Source of the DNA: Phoronis australis
Taxonomy: Eukaryota > Phoronida > Phoronidae
NCBI GenBank assembly: GCA_002633005.1
Contig: NMRA01000018.1
Coordinates: 885,888-949,887, forward strand
Reading direction: 5' to 3'
Length of the DNA: 64,000 nt
This document shows, one piece after another, positions 24,760-34,899 of this stretch (position 1 is its first letter; the number at the start of each line of letters is the position of its first letter). The translations under genes and the position numbers were made by a program. Under the pieces are notes generated by a model. That model was not told the origin of the DNA. It was given only the letters and a program-made list of their open reading frames with translations, and did not search any database.

Positions 24760-25360
24760 GGCTTTAGATCATAATGTATCGCAAATTGCTTTAAAATGTG
24801 AAGTGCTTTCCGAAGAGACTGCTCCGAGCCATTTAAAGATATAACTGTATCATCTGCATACTGCATTTACCGATCCGACCCCGATACCCATAACACTGTT
24901 GTCTAATCTAAAGAGCCAACCCATAATCTCTGCACATATAATAAAAAGGTATAGTGATAACGGATTACCTTGTCTGCAATCACGCCCTGTGTCAAAAAAG
25001 TTAGATGTGACACTGTTTTGTATAACACATTGCTTTGCCCATACGTTTAGTCTATGGACTCATTTTTTCATTGAGTCACCTAAATTAAAGAAATTTAGAA
25101 TTTTCCTAAATAAGACCAAAACAAGGAGTCAAACGCTGTTCCAAAGTCCACCAGTAAAAGCAAACTCGGTTTATTACACTGTTCAGTAAACTGCACCAAG
25201 ACATAAGTCTGCCTTATATTTTCTGTTATGAAACGCCCAGGAAGAAAACCCTATTGGTTAGGGTGTATTAACTTTTGTATTACAGAACGAACTCGTTGGG
25301 AAATGCAAGACGACAAAAGTTTGTAACTGATATTATTCAAAAGGGAAATATATTATGTAA
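24760..25360 (-). pseudogene. LINE ORF2 reverse transcriptase core (second part)
   Basis: From 25,350 downward the minus strand encodes, across shifting frames, SCISQRVRSVIQKLIHP, GFLPGRFITENIRQTY, LLVDFGTAFDSL, GRDCRQGNPLSLYLFIICAEI and QYADDTVI (near 24,865-24,840). These are RT motifs in canonical order, including the catalytic YADD. Several stops and shifts separate them. Confidence 0.85.
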
Positions 25361-25364
25361 AATG

Positions 25365-26365
25365 CATCGTTTGCACAAACTCCGTCTCCCCCGCTCCACT
25401 ACAGACCTTTGTTGAGCCCATTTCGGCACCGCCTTGGTTCCAGGTATTGCACCGGCCCCCTATTAGGATTTGAGGTTCCTATAATTTTCTCGCGGGCCGT
25501 TTTTTCGCGGACGCGGAGGGAGGGGGCCAGCTTCGTACTGGCCTTGGTGACCTTAGTCGGTCGGCTCAACGGCCTGGTGACGTCACACCGCCGGCTTAAT
25601 TTCACTCCCTCCGGCTTTTGTCGCGTATACAAATCATGGGGCCTGTCGTTGCCCAAATTAATGATGCCTCATTAAAAATTGTTTACTCATCCTTGAGTAA
25701 ACTAAATTATTTACCCGGGTGTTGGCTTTCTTCAGTTATTCTGCTGCTAAAATTGCCATGCGCTCTTTGGGTGCCATTGCGTCTCCTATTGGCCAAGTTC
25801 CATGTTCTTCAATCAACTGCGAAGTTACGTACAGATCATAACAATCGGAAGTGGTTTCATTTCGTTACAAGTTTTTACTATTTTAATACCAGAAAACCAA
25901 ATTTCAGAACAAACTCTCGAGAGATATCGCAAAGTTTTAGGAAATGGCGCGTAGGCCTACATGCGCGTGTCACGAGTATGCACCGTTTTCAAAATGACGA
26001 CAGGTTTTCCTTTGTTAACGTTAATAGATTTTTTACTTCTATGAACAGCTGTAACGGACAAGGTGAATGTTACGGCAGGGTCAAATGTTCTGGAAAGAAA
26101 TTTGTACTGCCTAGAAAAAGAATCCCGCAGCCGCACACCTTGCTTACTGATATCTGACAGTGACAGCAATTCTGCTTGAAGCTTTGAACACGGTCTCTTT
26201 AGTAATATTCCTGTCTCTTGCGATGAACACTCGATTCACTCTTAGGTGTAGCTATTTCCCCTCGGCGTTTTCCACTAGCTGCTACCTGTGCCAAAGCACG
26301 GGTCGGGTAACGGCTAGTTGTGTTTGTTTCAAGGTTAATTCCGCTTGTGCATGATGGTACTAACC
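25365..26365. mobile_element. About 1 kb insertion inside the LINE RT domain
   Basis: RT motifs before and after this stretch (FRRGFIPN at 26,400 and SYKLLSSCISQ at 25,340) are normally separated by about 40-60 codons, but here by about 1 kb. The insert includes a GC-rich block (25,390-25,660) unlike its AT-rich surroundings and a 179-codon plus-strand frame (25,618-26,157, ...CNGQGECYGRVKCSGKKF...) that I do not recognise. No clear terminal repeats were found by eye. Confidence 0.6.
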
Positions 26366-27000
26366 CTCTAAAGTTGGTAGTTTGGAATGAAGCCTCTTCT
26401 GAAACTATGATTGTATGCTTCAATAAGATTCTTCGCTAGATCATTCCAGAGAAATTTATGAAATTCAGTGGTGAAACCGACCGGACCTTGACTTTTATTA
26501 TTTTCACGTGCTTCAATGACGTAAGCACCGCCCCTTCTGAGATTTCTAATTCGAGTGAGTTGCTTTCAGCTTCACTTAACTTAGGAATTTTGGTGCTCGG
26601 TATGACGTCTTTCGAATTAACTCCGTATAGTAATCAGTCCTTAGGCGAATACAGCTCCTTATAAAAGTGACATTTATTTCAGAAGTTCTTTTTGATCCTC
26701 AATTGTTTCACCACTCACCGTTACCATTTTAGTACCATCCTTATTGACAAAGTACGTTTTTCCAAATTACAAAAATACTTAGTAGGTTTTTCACCTCCCT
26801 CCTTCCACCTAGCCTTTGCTCTTAACACCACCCCTTTCATTTCTTCAGCTCTCATTGATTCGAGTTGAACCTTCAGATCAGACAATCTTCTGTCCAATTC
26901 AGTGGGTGGGGTACTTTGGTTTCGGGATGTAGTGGAACTGATGAGAGATTCAATCTCTTTTTTCCGCTTGTTATGATTCTGCTTTTTCTAACAACTGTAC
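26365..27000 (-). pseudogene. LINE ORF2 linker and RT N-terminus
   Basis: The minus strand gives a GEKPTKYFCNLEKRT block near 26,800, the standard segment between endonuclease and RT in L1/Tx1-type elements. It is followed by EFHKFLWNDLAKNLIEAYNH and FRRGFIPN at about 26,465-26,370, which is RT motif 0/1 (PGxDGxxxEFYKxFW type). Frames are broken by stops. Confidence 0.8.
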
Positions 27001-27099
27001 GAAATAGTACGTAACCTAATATTCAAGAGAAAAACATCTAGAAGAAGTCAGTCATCTATGTTGGGTCCACACTGGCCGAACTCATATGGCGTATAGTCC

Positions 27100-27919
27100 C
27101 TTACTGTGTTCTCAATTACCTCCTTAATTGTATTGAAGTAATCTCTGTCTCTGAGAAATTAAGTGTTAAAGTGCCAGATAGGCTACCTCGACCCCTCACA
27201 ACTTTCGAGTTTCTCAACAAAAGAGAGATAAGAAAATGATCTGTTCTATAATCAGACTGAATTTTGGCGTCATCTGTGAGTGAAAGCAGCTCTGTAGAAA
27301 TTAAAAAGAAGTCCAATCAGGCCCTTTGTACTGGATTCCTCTGCATCCAGGTAAATAACTTCTTGTCTAGATTCTACCCTCTCCTGCGGTCTACAAGGTT
27401 AAGTTTACTCTTAAGGTGGAGGGCTTCCTTAGAAGCATTTAAATTATTTTGTCTTTTGTACCCCTGTCAATCTTTGTAATAACTTGGTGCAACATTCCAG
27501 TCACCGCATACAATTACGAATTCAGAGTTAAAATCTGAAATAATGTTATCAGCATTTTTGTAGAAATCTGGGTTGTCTCTGTTTGGACCGTACAAATTTA
27601 TCAGAGATACTAGATAATTGTTTTCGATCAAGAATTCTGTGGCAACTAAATGACTATTCGAATATATTCCTTTGAACTTCACTTCAAATTCAAAGTTTTT
27701 ATTAAAACGACTCCACACACCGCGTGATTCTCGTCTTCCTGGGTCGATCAATATATCATTACCCCAGATAGATCGACTCTTAAATTCGTTTCTTCTTTGG
27801 TGAAATGAGTGTCCTGGATGCAGTAAATACAACAACTTTTCTCTCTTACAAAGTGGGGCACATCTCTGCGTTTTGTCTCCTAGGCCTCTACAATTCATTG
27901 AGATAATGCAAACCATCAT
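27100..27919 (-). pseudogene. LINE ORF2 AP-endonuclease domain
   Basis: The first 150 codons (27,919-27,467) read MMVCIISMNCRGLGD, then SRGVWSRF, LVSLINLYGPNRD, and end in VIVCGDWNVAP. These are the N, Y/GP and GDxN motifs of apurinic/apyrimidinic-type LINE endonucleases, which nick the target DNA. A second frame (27,316-27,116) gives DFFLIS, DYRTDHFLI and RGRG, the C-terminal D..S and (S/T)DH active-site blocks. One frameshift separates the two parts. The expected catalytic Glu region was not clearly found. Confidence 0.85.
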
Positions 27920-28560
27920 CTTGTTTTACTGAGCTGTGCTTATTTCCTTGACTAAAACCTGAGTAAATGACTCATTGTATCGACACCAACAACCATGATA
28001 GAAAATAATTTATTTAATGAAAAATGGGCATGTGCAAGTCGAATGTAGTGACAATATTTGTTGCCAATACATGTGCACAAGTAATAAAATGGTATTAAAC
28101 TATGTAAACACTCATCAACGTAATTCTGGCCATTTTCCGAAACCGAATTTCAATGGGATACAATCACATGTCAATGGCGTAGTCTCAACCCGCAGCACGA
28201 TCCAAAACACTAGCACACCAGGGGGTTATCTACACTTTATGTACGCAAAGAGCAATCACCACTGATGCCAAATGTTGTATAAGGACCCAACGGGATGCGT
28301 GCTACAGAGTGAGTCCAATCCACGGTCAAGTGAAGATTTGGTCGTTCAGATTATACACAGAGTGAGAACATGACAAGAATGCTATACAAAGCAGTCGAAT
28401 AATCACATGTTGATTTTCCTTCACTGCTACTGAGCTCATGAATCTTAAAACCCAGAACCAAGGGAAGTCTCGAGTTCTCAGCAAGTGGTCTCATCCGTCA
28501 CAATACAGAAGAAAGAGAAAAGACTCCAGAAATAATGAGCCACTAGTAAACAACCCTACA

Positions 28561-28900
28561 CGGTGGCGGATTTAGGGGGGGCAACACAGTGCCAGATTTA
28601 GGGAGGCCAAGGTGGCCATGGTCCCCCTAAAATTCTCCCAGATACCATTTGACCGTTCGGGGTGCGATTAATTGCTGACTAGCATATGCTCGCACCCAGG
28701 GGGGCTCGGGGGATGAATGTATAATGCATAGGCATTGAACAAACCCCCTTTACTGTTTTTTGTTGTAATAAGGTCCACAAACCCAAACATTCGAGACCCT
28801 TGCATCCCTACATTTCAGGCTGGGCGAGTGCATGTGGCGAAATTCTGGTTATTCTTGAGCCCTGCCCCCCCCTCAACTCAAAATCCTGGATCCGTCCCTG
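28561..28900. mobile_element. hAT-like MITE with G/C-rich ends
   Basis: The left end ggtggcggatttagggggg and right end ccccccctcaactcaaaatcctggatccgtccctg are inverted relatives. The element lies between ORF1 and ORF2 of the LINE, so it is probably a later insertion. A second cagtgccagatttaggg end starts inside it at about 28,587, suggesting a nested or rearranged copy. No exact target duplication was seen. Confidence 0.65.
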
Positions 28901-29189
28901 CTATCAAACGTCACTGAAGTGATCTTAAAGAGGATCAGCGCAACACATACTTTAACCGCACGTACATGTACAAACATGACGGTACATAAATACAGGTGCG
29001 CCGGGACTAAACAAAGGGGGTTACACCCAATGGTTTACACACTGAGGCAGAGAGAAATACAAATACTGACCTAATGTTACTTGTAAACTACGCACGTTAT
29101 GCGTCACAGTGGAGTAGCACGAGTCTACGTACACTGATCGCTTGTTATTTAAATGCCTGACAAATCCTGTAGACTATTTTATATTTACT

Positions 29190-29881
29190 CGCCTTATGTC
29201 GCCACCCCAGTCTTTGTAGTATACACGGCCATTGAATGTCCACAAACCCTGAAACTTGGCACCCAAGTCTCTGTAGGATTTGAACAGCTGTGCTCGGCGT
29301 TTGTTCAAGTTCTCGTTCACAACTAAAAACTATGATTGCGACGTATTTTAAATTTTCTTCTTTTTCGTGAAGTCAGACCGAGCATTGCAGGGCACAAATT
29401 TCACAATAATGGGACACTTATTGGTCGAAACTGCATCTTTTCTACCTAGTTGGTGGCTACGACTAATGTCAGACTTTTGGGTTGAGGCTCCCATTTTTGT
29501 ACCAGTGAGATCGCAATATTGTCGGTGTTTCCTCTTTCTATTTCAGTTACCCCATTGATAACCAAATAGTTTCTCCGGCGATATTGTCTGTTCATTCTCC
29601 TGTTATTCCACTCGTCGCTCGATCACTTCTTTGAATTCTGAAAGTTGACTTTCCAGGGATTTTATTTTTTTTTTGTCCTTTCCTCCAGCTTTTTATCGGA
29701 TTCCAAATCTAAGACCTTGTAAATCTCATTCCTCTTATCCTCTATTTTAAAAAAGTTTCAGTAGGCCTTTGAACACAGATTAGATTTCACCGTCCATTAA
29801 GGCTTCTTTGAGGTCATCTTTCAGTGAAACCTTTGTCACTTTGTGACTGGCCTGTTTTTCCTTCGTCAAAATGGCTTCCAT
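29190..29881 (-). pseudogene. LINE ORF1 (L1/Tx1-type RNA-binding protein)
   Basis: From an ATG at 29,881 the minus strand shows MEAILTKEKQASHKVTK, a Lys/Glu-rich coiled-coil-like stretch (KIKSLESQLSEFKEVIERRVE), then SDISRSHQLGRK, CPIIVKFVPCNARSDF, NENLNKRRAQLFKSYRDLGAK and a closing WTFNGRVYYKD. This is the order of L1-type ORF1 proteins (coiled coil, then RNA-binding and C-terminal domains). At least three frameshifts or stops interrupt it. It sits 5' of the ORF2 endonuclease on the same strand, as expected. Confidence 0.82.
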
Positions 29882-30099
29882 GGTAGGCCGCTACCAGTGA
29901 CTTTAAACCAGGTGATTTGTGTAATTCCTCTGTCTCCGTATTACTAGGCACACCTTTGATACCTTTTTTATCCTTCCCTTGCCCCTCACGAGTAATTGAT
30001 TTGAAGATCTTTATCCCGTCTGTTTAGATATTTCTGCATAATTGGTGGAGAGACTTGGGGAGTGCCAGAAACTCAAACTTACCGCCATCATAACGTCAT

Positions 30100-31920
30100 C
30101 CATTGTATAGAACCTGACAGACTAGGCCTACCAAAAACTCAGAGGCCAGTATGCTTCTTCTAGCTCATGTCTACATGTTCACTGTTGGAGCAAAACAAAA
30201 CAGGCTCGGGGGTATTACTCTTTTATTGTCAGCAGTACAAGTGACAGTAGTAGTAGAAGCAGGTAAACTGAAATGTAACAAAAAAACATGTTTTGGGTTT
30301 ACTTTTATTTCAATAGATTAACACATGAATTTTAAAAAAATGTAGGTAAAAATCAAGTTCAGCAGACATCCATTTCAGGTGTTTTTGCAATTCTGTAATT
30401 GAGATTGTCACCTCCATTCAAATTTCAATTATATATTTGGTTCAATTAAAAGGTCACATCCTTCCTACTCACTGCTGAAGATAAAAAATGGAAAATGTTG
30501 TATTTTGTATTGGGCATATCATCTGTGACACACTGATCTCAACATTTCGTTGCCAATAAACAATAGAGTTATGCCAACACATGGAATTGAAAGGAATTAT
30601 GATATGAAGCAAGCAAAATTTTGGAGCGTTGACTGCCTATGGCCAGTGAGCTCATTGCAATAACACAACTGTTTCCCTGGTCTGACATCACCAACGGTTA
30701 GGTAATCGCATAAGGCTGAAGTCGGATAAGATCGTTACTGCTGGGCTTCTCTAATTAACAGCGCTGTGGGGACAAGACTGCCCTGTGCGACAGATTCATA
30801 CAGTGCTATTCTTTGCGTTGAAAAGCAGTTGCTTTGGTGTCAAACTATGTTTTTAAGTACACTAACAAAATAGGGTAAAACTAACGAACGCAAATAAACT
30901 ACTTTATATCATGCAAAAAGAGTATTTACGCCGATATCGCCCCAAGTCCAACCAAATCCCGTGGAATAATTGTGTGTATGTACATTGACGTTTCTCCACC
31001 ATCAACGTTTGTGGAATGACATTCGAAAAAGGCGGCACGAGAATACATAGTCAGAGAGAGCGACATGTGGTGCAAGGACTACACAGTAACAATTCTACTT
31101 TAAAGGCACAAAACAAGCGTATTCGTACTTAAGTCAGAATAACATGATATGGCAGTCTCCAGAAACATTCACAGTGTAGTGAACCGATTGTCAACTGCTT
31201 ATGATATCAACACAATAAAACGGATTAATGTCAAATTGTCAGTGCAACTCAAAATTCAATTAACACTATCGTCGGTTACTTTTGTCCATAACAAAGCATG
31301 TTACCCGCAGGTTACCTGGCATTAGCTAAGTGCAACGCATGCTAAGGAATTGCTTTTACAGCAACATATCTTGCCGCATACTGGTACAATCTTGCAATCA
31401 CACTTAATGAGCTTTGGAGACTCCAGGCATGTCTGTCCAGCAAGGTGTCCATCTTTGGTCCGTGTCTCTCTGCCATCCAAACCCCTCTAGACATGGTTTC
31501 CCTTGAATGTGCATCACTTTTAAGCCATATGCCAGCTTGATACAAGCCTCTGTTAAAACACGTTTTATCAAAGCAGATTTGGTAGCAGGTAGATTTGGCA
31601 TGAGATGAAATTTTCGGGGGAAAAGCTCTCTTCGTACTATTGACTTGGGTGGTTTTGGCTTTACGACTCACATAGGAGACACATACATGTAAATGCCTCA
31701 GTTGCTTTGAATTCGTGACTAGCGAACCCCAGCTGTCCGCCTTTACAATAGGAAGGCTTGGAAAACAGATCCCATTATCAGTTTTGGCCATTTCCAGTTA
31801 GGATCTGTCCGTGAAACAAATCACCTCATTCTAGTGTGCTTCTATAAGATATCCGTCTAGCAATCTTCATGAAGAATTCGTTTGTGTGGTTTAAAGCTGT
31901 GATCTTGACATCATTAGATT
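30100..31920. other. No recognised gene; one 149-codon minus-strand frame
   Basis: The longest frame (31,791-31,342, minus, 149 codons) has no motif I recognise and normal-looking composition. It could be chance. It lies upstream of no obvious promoter and has no polyadenylation signal that I can tie to it. The rest is AT-rich. Confidence 0.3.
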
Positions 31921-31927
31921 AGGGGGC

Positions 31928-32123
31928 AGGCCCAGGATTTATAGTTGCGGGGAGCAGGCCAGAGTATTAGCCAGGATTTTGCCCGTCAGACATTCGCACC
32001 CCGAATTGCCAAATAAAATCTTGGAGAGTTTTAGGGGGGCCGTGGCCCCGTGGCCCCCTTGCCCCCGCCCCCCCCCCCTCAAAATCCGNCCCCCGCCCCC
32101 CCCCCCCTCAAAATCCGCCACTG
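31928..32123. repeat. hAT-like MITE right end with duplicated poly-C tract
   Basis: The interval ends in tcaaaatccgccactg, the inverse of the cagtggcgga(t) end at 10,736. Just before it, cccccgccccccccccctcaaaatccg occurs twice around an ambiguous base at 32,089, so the copy number of that block may be an assembly error. Confidence 0.6.
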
Positions 32124-32353
32124 TGCTCAATAATTGCCCAGAATTGGCCATTGGTGTAATACACTCGTTCTGTTGATTTGCAGACCTTCATATGGAAATC
32201 ACGCCTGGTATCCGGGCTCACCATGAAAAGGTATCAAGTAGATCGAAGTCTCCGTAGATGCCATTGTAATTAAACACAAATCTTCTAGCACGGTACTGAG
32301 GTTTTCGTTTTCTCTGACAGTCGCGCAGTATAGTTTAACTGTAGAGCACACTT

Positions 32354-33361
32354 TTAAACCGACGTAACGTATTCCACGCGGTGAAAAATATGCGGACATG
32401 CTTCAACTCTTGTGTCAATTTGGTGTCGATGTCTCACTTGGGAAGGTCTTGAGCAGAACACAGAGTTTTCGAAACTTGACAACAGCACCCCTAATTCTTT
32501 TCTCACTGCACGATTTCTTGAGCAATATATTAATGGGTCACTTATAGCGTTCAATGACAACAAACAGTAACAAGTCAAAAACGCTACATCCCCGTTCTTT
32601 TTGCTGGTAGCTCCTAGAAACACCATAATATATGTAAATGCACACGGTAACCAAAATCCAAAGAACGTTCCAACAATGAGCATCGACGTTACCAAGCAGC
32701 TAGTCATCTTCCTACGTCGAAGTTTGTGATATATGATCGAATAAAACACAACTATTACTACAGTAATGACTATAGATACCACGCACTGCACGAGTTGATA
32801 CAAGTTGTATGATACTTCCGGTTTGTGAACATCACTGTGAAAAAGGACTTGGCAACTAGCTACCGCTAGTACAAGCAGCCATACCGCAACAGTGGCCCAG
32901 ACTGCGCGCATTTTAGACAGCACAGCATTAAATGTGAACGGTAGAAGGGTTGCGAGTAGTCTCTCAAACGACATCAGCAACATTGTCAGCAGTACGCCGT
33001 ATAAAACCGGAGCTGACAAGATTCGTAGTATTTGAGAAATTTCAGCCATTCTCTCGTCTCCTTGAAATCGCTCTGTAGTTGAGAAACAACCACAATACAT
33101 GCCTTTGGTGATTGAACTAAGAAGTTGGAATCCAGCATACAAAATGTCCCCACTTGTTAAGCTGACCAATAAACACAAAGTGACATTTTTCTGCTTGACT
33201 CTGATAAGTGCAACACCGGAAACAAGGTTTAAAACTACCGCCACTAGACCTGTGGCCAATAAAAAGTTGTTTGCGAAGCAAAAGTCACAGTCCACGATTG
33301 TTGTATTAGTAATGTTCCTCAACGCAGCATCAATCCCACTAGTGTTGTCAGAAACGCCCAT
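32354..33361 (-). CDS. Orphan class A GPCR, intronless, copy 1
   Basis: A complete 335-residue seven-transmembrane receptor in one exon. The start ATG at 33,361 has a good context (taacATGG). Anchors: N1.50 at N45, D2.50 at D72, an ERL motif (R3.50 at R134) in place of DRY, W4.50 at W161, WLP in TM6 (P239) and DPLIY at 275-279 instead of NPxxY. Cys3.25 is replaced by Ser109 and TM5 has no proline. These absences plus DPxxY are typical of the melanocortin/EDG/cannabinoid group; a ligand cannot be named. Unusual cysteines are CxxC before TM1 (C25, C28) and CGC in extracellular loop 1 (C90, C92). There are potential N-glycosylation sites near residues 6, 16 and 19. The C-tail is about 55 residues. 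The nearest relative in the window is the receptor at 62,486. Confidence 0.95.
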   Translation of the reverse strand: MGVSDNTSGIDAALRNITNTTIVDCDFCFANNFLLATGLVAVVLNLVSGVALIRVKQKNVTLCLLVSLTSGDILYAGFQLLSSITKGMYCGCFSTTERFQGDERMAEISQILRILSAPVLYGVLLTMLLMSFERLLATLLPFTFNAVLSKMRAVWATVAVWLLVLAVASCQVLFHSDVHKPEVSYNLYQLVQCVVSIVITVVIVVFYSIIYHKLRRRKMTSCLVTSMLIVGTFFGFWLPCAFTYIMVFLGATSKKNGDVAFLTCYCLLSLNAISDPLIYCSRNRAVRKELGVLLSSFENSVFCSRPSQVRHRHQIDTRVEACPHIFHRVEYVTSV

Positions 33362-33439
33362 GTTACGTCAACGATGACACAGTGGATTACATACACCTGT
33401 TCATGCAAAGACCACGCCTAGCTGCTCCTAGGCACATTT

Positions 33440-34330
33440 CATAAACGAAAAGATAAGCCTAAAATTAAAATATCTCTGAGCAACACTCACCACAACGACA
33501 ATGTAAAAATATTGTTCGTTCTCTCTAAGGTTACACGGTAAAGCCAACTGCGTGCGACGTTGTTCGATTGTTTGATGAAGCCAGAATCCTGAACAAACAT
33601 AATGTACTGAAAGGCCCATCACGCGATATAATCTCGTTGTTATGTAATCATGTCCAATCAATTATTGGTCGACGAGCGGCGTTGGCTGGATATGTCGATT
33701 TCTTCCGGTGCATGTACAGTTCTTGTTGGACAGGTTAACAAAAGTGCATAGGGGTATGACGTGTAGAGAAGACAAAGAAGTTCTACCAAGTGATTAGGTA
33801 TCATCATTTTAGCATTCCGTGGACCATAGAATTCTAGGATTGGACCGCCAACTTAATTCGATCACGCGCGGCTGAGGTTGCGCCGCGCATTCGTGGGAGT
33901 TGTTTGCATTCGCTGGTTCCGGTGTTGGTTCTTGCTACGGAATAAAGGACTTAGGTTAAAATTTTGTTTAGTAGAAACAAAGATAGTTTAGAATTGTTTT
34001 CGCCGAAAACTTTTTCCGAAGAAATTTCATTTATATTTTTGGATTATTTTGCGGCATATATATGGCCCCAAACATTGCGAGAGGACCACCTACTTGCGAT
34101 TCGAGAAGCTGGCCATGAGTACTACCGCTGTTTACATGTACGTGTAGCTGGTAGACGTATTAGCCTACAATAATTTCGTTAAAATATTTCCACGTGCTAA
34201 AGCACCACCTGACCTCTAATGCGATACCAGATTCGCGATGTACCTAGGAGAAATAATAACAATCAGGCCTATGCATTTTAACACCACGCCAAGGGGAAAA
34301 TTAAAAAACGGACAATCGCCGCACAATTAA
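33440..34330. other. Upstream region of GPCR copy 1; no gene seen
   Basis: A 5' flank of the receptor on the minus strand. Short frames at 33,428-33,661 and 33,964-34,173 match nothing. A GC-rich ctgaggttgcgccgcgcattcg patch sits at about 33,870. No TATA box can be assigned. Confidence 0.3.
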
Positions 34331-34337
34331 AAAGGTT

Positions 34338-34520
34338 CGTGTTCATTCAACGTTTCGTCTATTCATAAGACATCTTCAAGATAATATATACAATACGACA
34401 GCAAGTGTCGAATACCAGTCAAGTCACATCCATGTACAGAGCATAGTAAGTAGGTCATCACCATAGTTGTAGGGTCACCGAAATCTGCAAGGGGAAGTAT
34501 CACTTCTTCACAATCAACAA
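34338..34520 (-). repeat. Penelope-like element 3' tail, second copy
   Basis: Read on the minus strand, this matches the 3' end of the element at 56.3-57.4 kb. Shared landmarks in order are accct.caactatggtgatgacc, tactatgctctgta, cacttg.tgtc.ta.attgt, and finally gatgtct.atgaa.agac.aaacgttgaat. The coding part is not seen, so this is a 5'-truncated copy or a diverged one. Confidence 0.8.
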
Positions 34521-34899
34521 AAATTTTCACTAATCCGCTGTTTGTCAACCAAATTGGATGAGAGTCATATCACAAGAAAGTTCTTTTGCGGCTCTTAATC
34601 GTCTAAGATGAATAACTTACTTCATAAATAATTACCATTTTGCACACCTGACAGGTTTAAAAACAGTTTGTTAATTCTAAAAACCAAGTGTGTTATCAAA
34701 ATGCGAAAAAGAATCGATTGTAATAGCGAAACTCTTCCTTCCACTAATCAGTCAACTAAACCAACGCCAATCCACGAAAAAATCAAAACAAAACAAAAAT
34801 CACTCCAAGGATCATCTTTCAGATTCAGCTTAAACATTGTGTATGTGATCGTGGTGTGGCTGAAATCACCAATTTTGCAATTAGTAACCTCTTAACCTA

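Larger units (their letters stand above)
24228..29881 (-). mobile_element. L1/Tx1-like LINE, near full length, interrupted
   Basis: Read on the minus strand, the blocks come in the order of a complete two-ORF LINE: an ORF1 protein with an L1-type C-terminal region (29,881-29,190), an AP endonuclease (27,919-27,100), a linker with GEKPTKYFCNLEKR (about 26,800-26,700), RT N-terminal motifs (26,480-26,370), RT core (25,350-24,760) and a C-terminal block (24,425-24,228). Two later insertions are inferred, at 28,561-28,900 between the ORFs and at about 25,365-26,365 inside the RT. Stops and frameshifts occur throughout. The zinc-knuckle end and poly-A tail are not seen, so the 3' end is truncated or too diverged. 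Confidence 0.85.

Noticed and set aside
25618-26157. 179-codon frame as a host gene
   Set aside because: It lies inside DNA inserted in a LINE RT domain and has no recognised homology; kept only as part of the insertion.
33099-33377. Plus-strand frame of 92 codons
   Set aside because: Antisense shadow of the GPCR gene.
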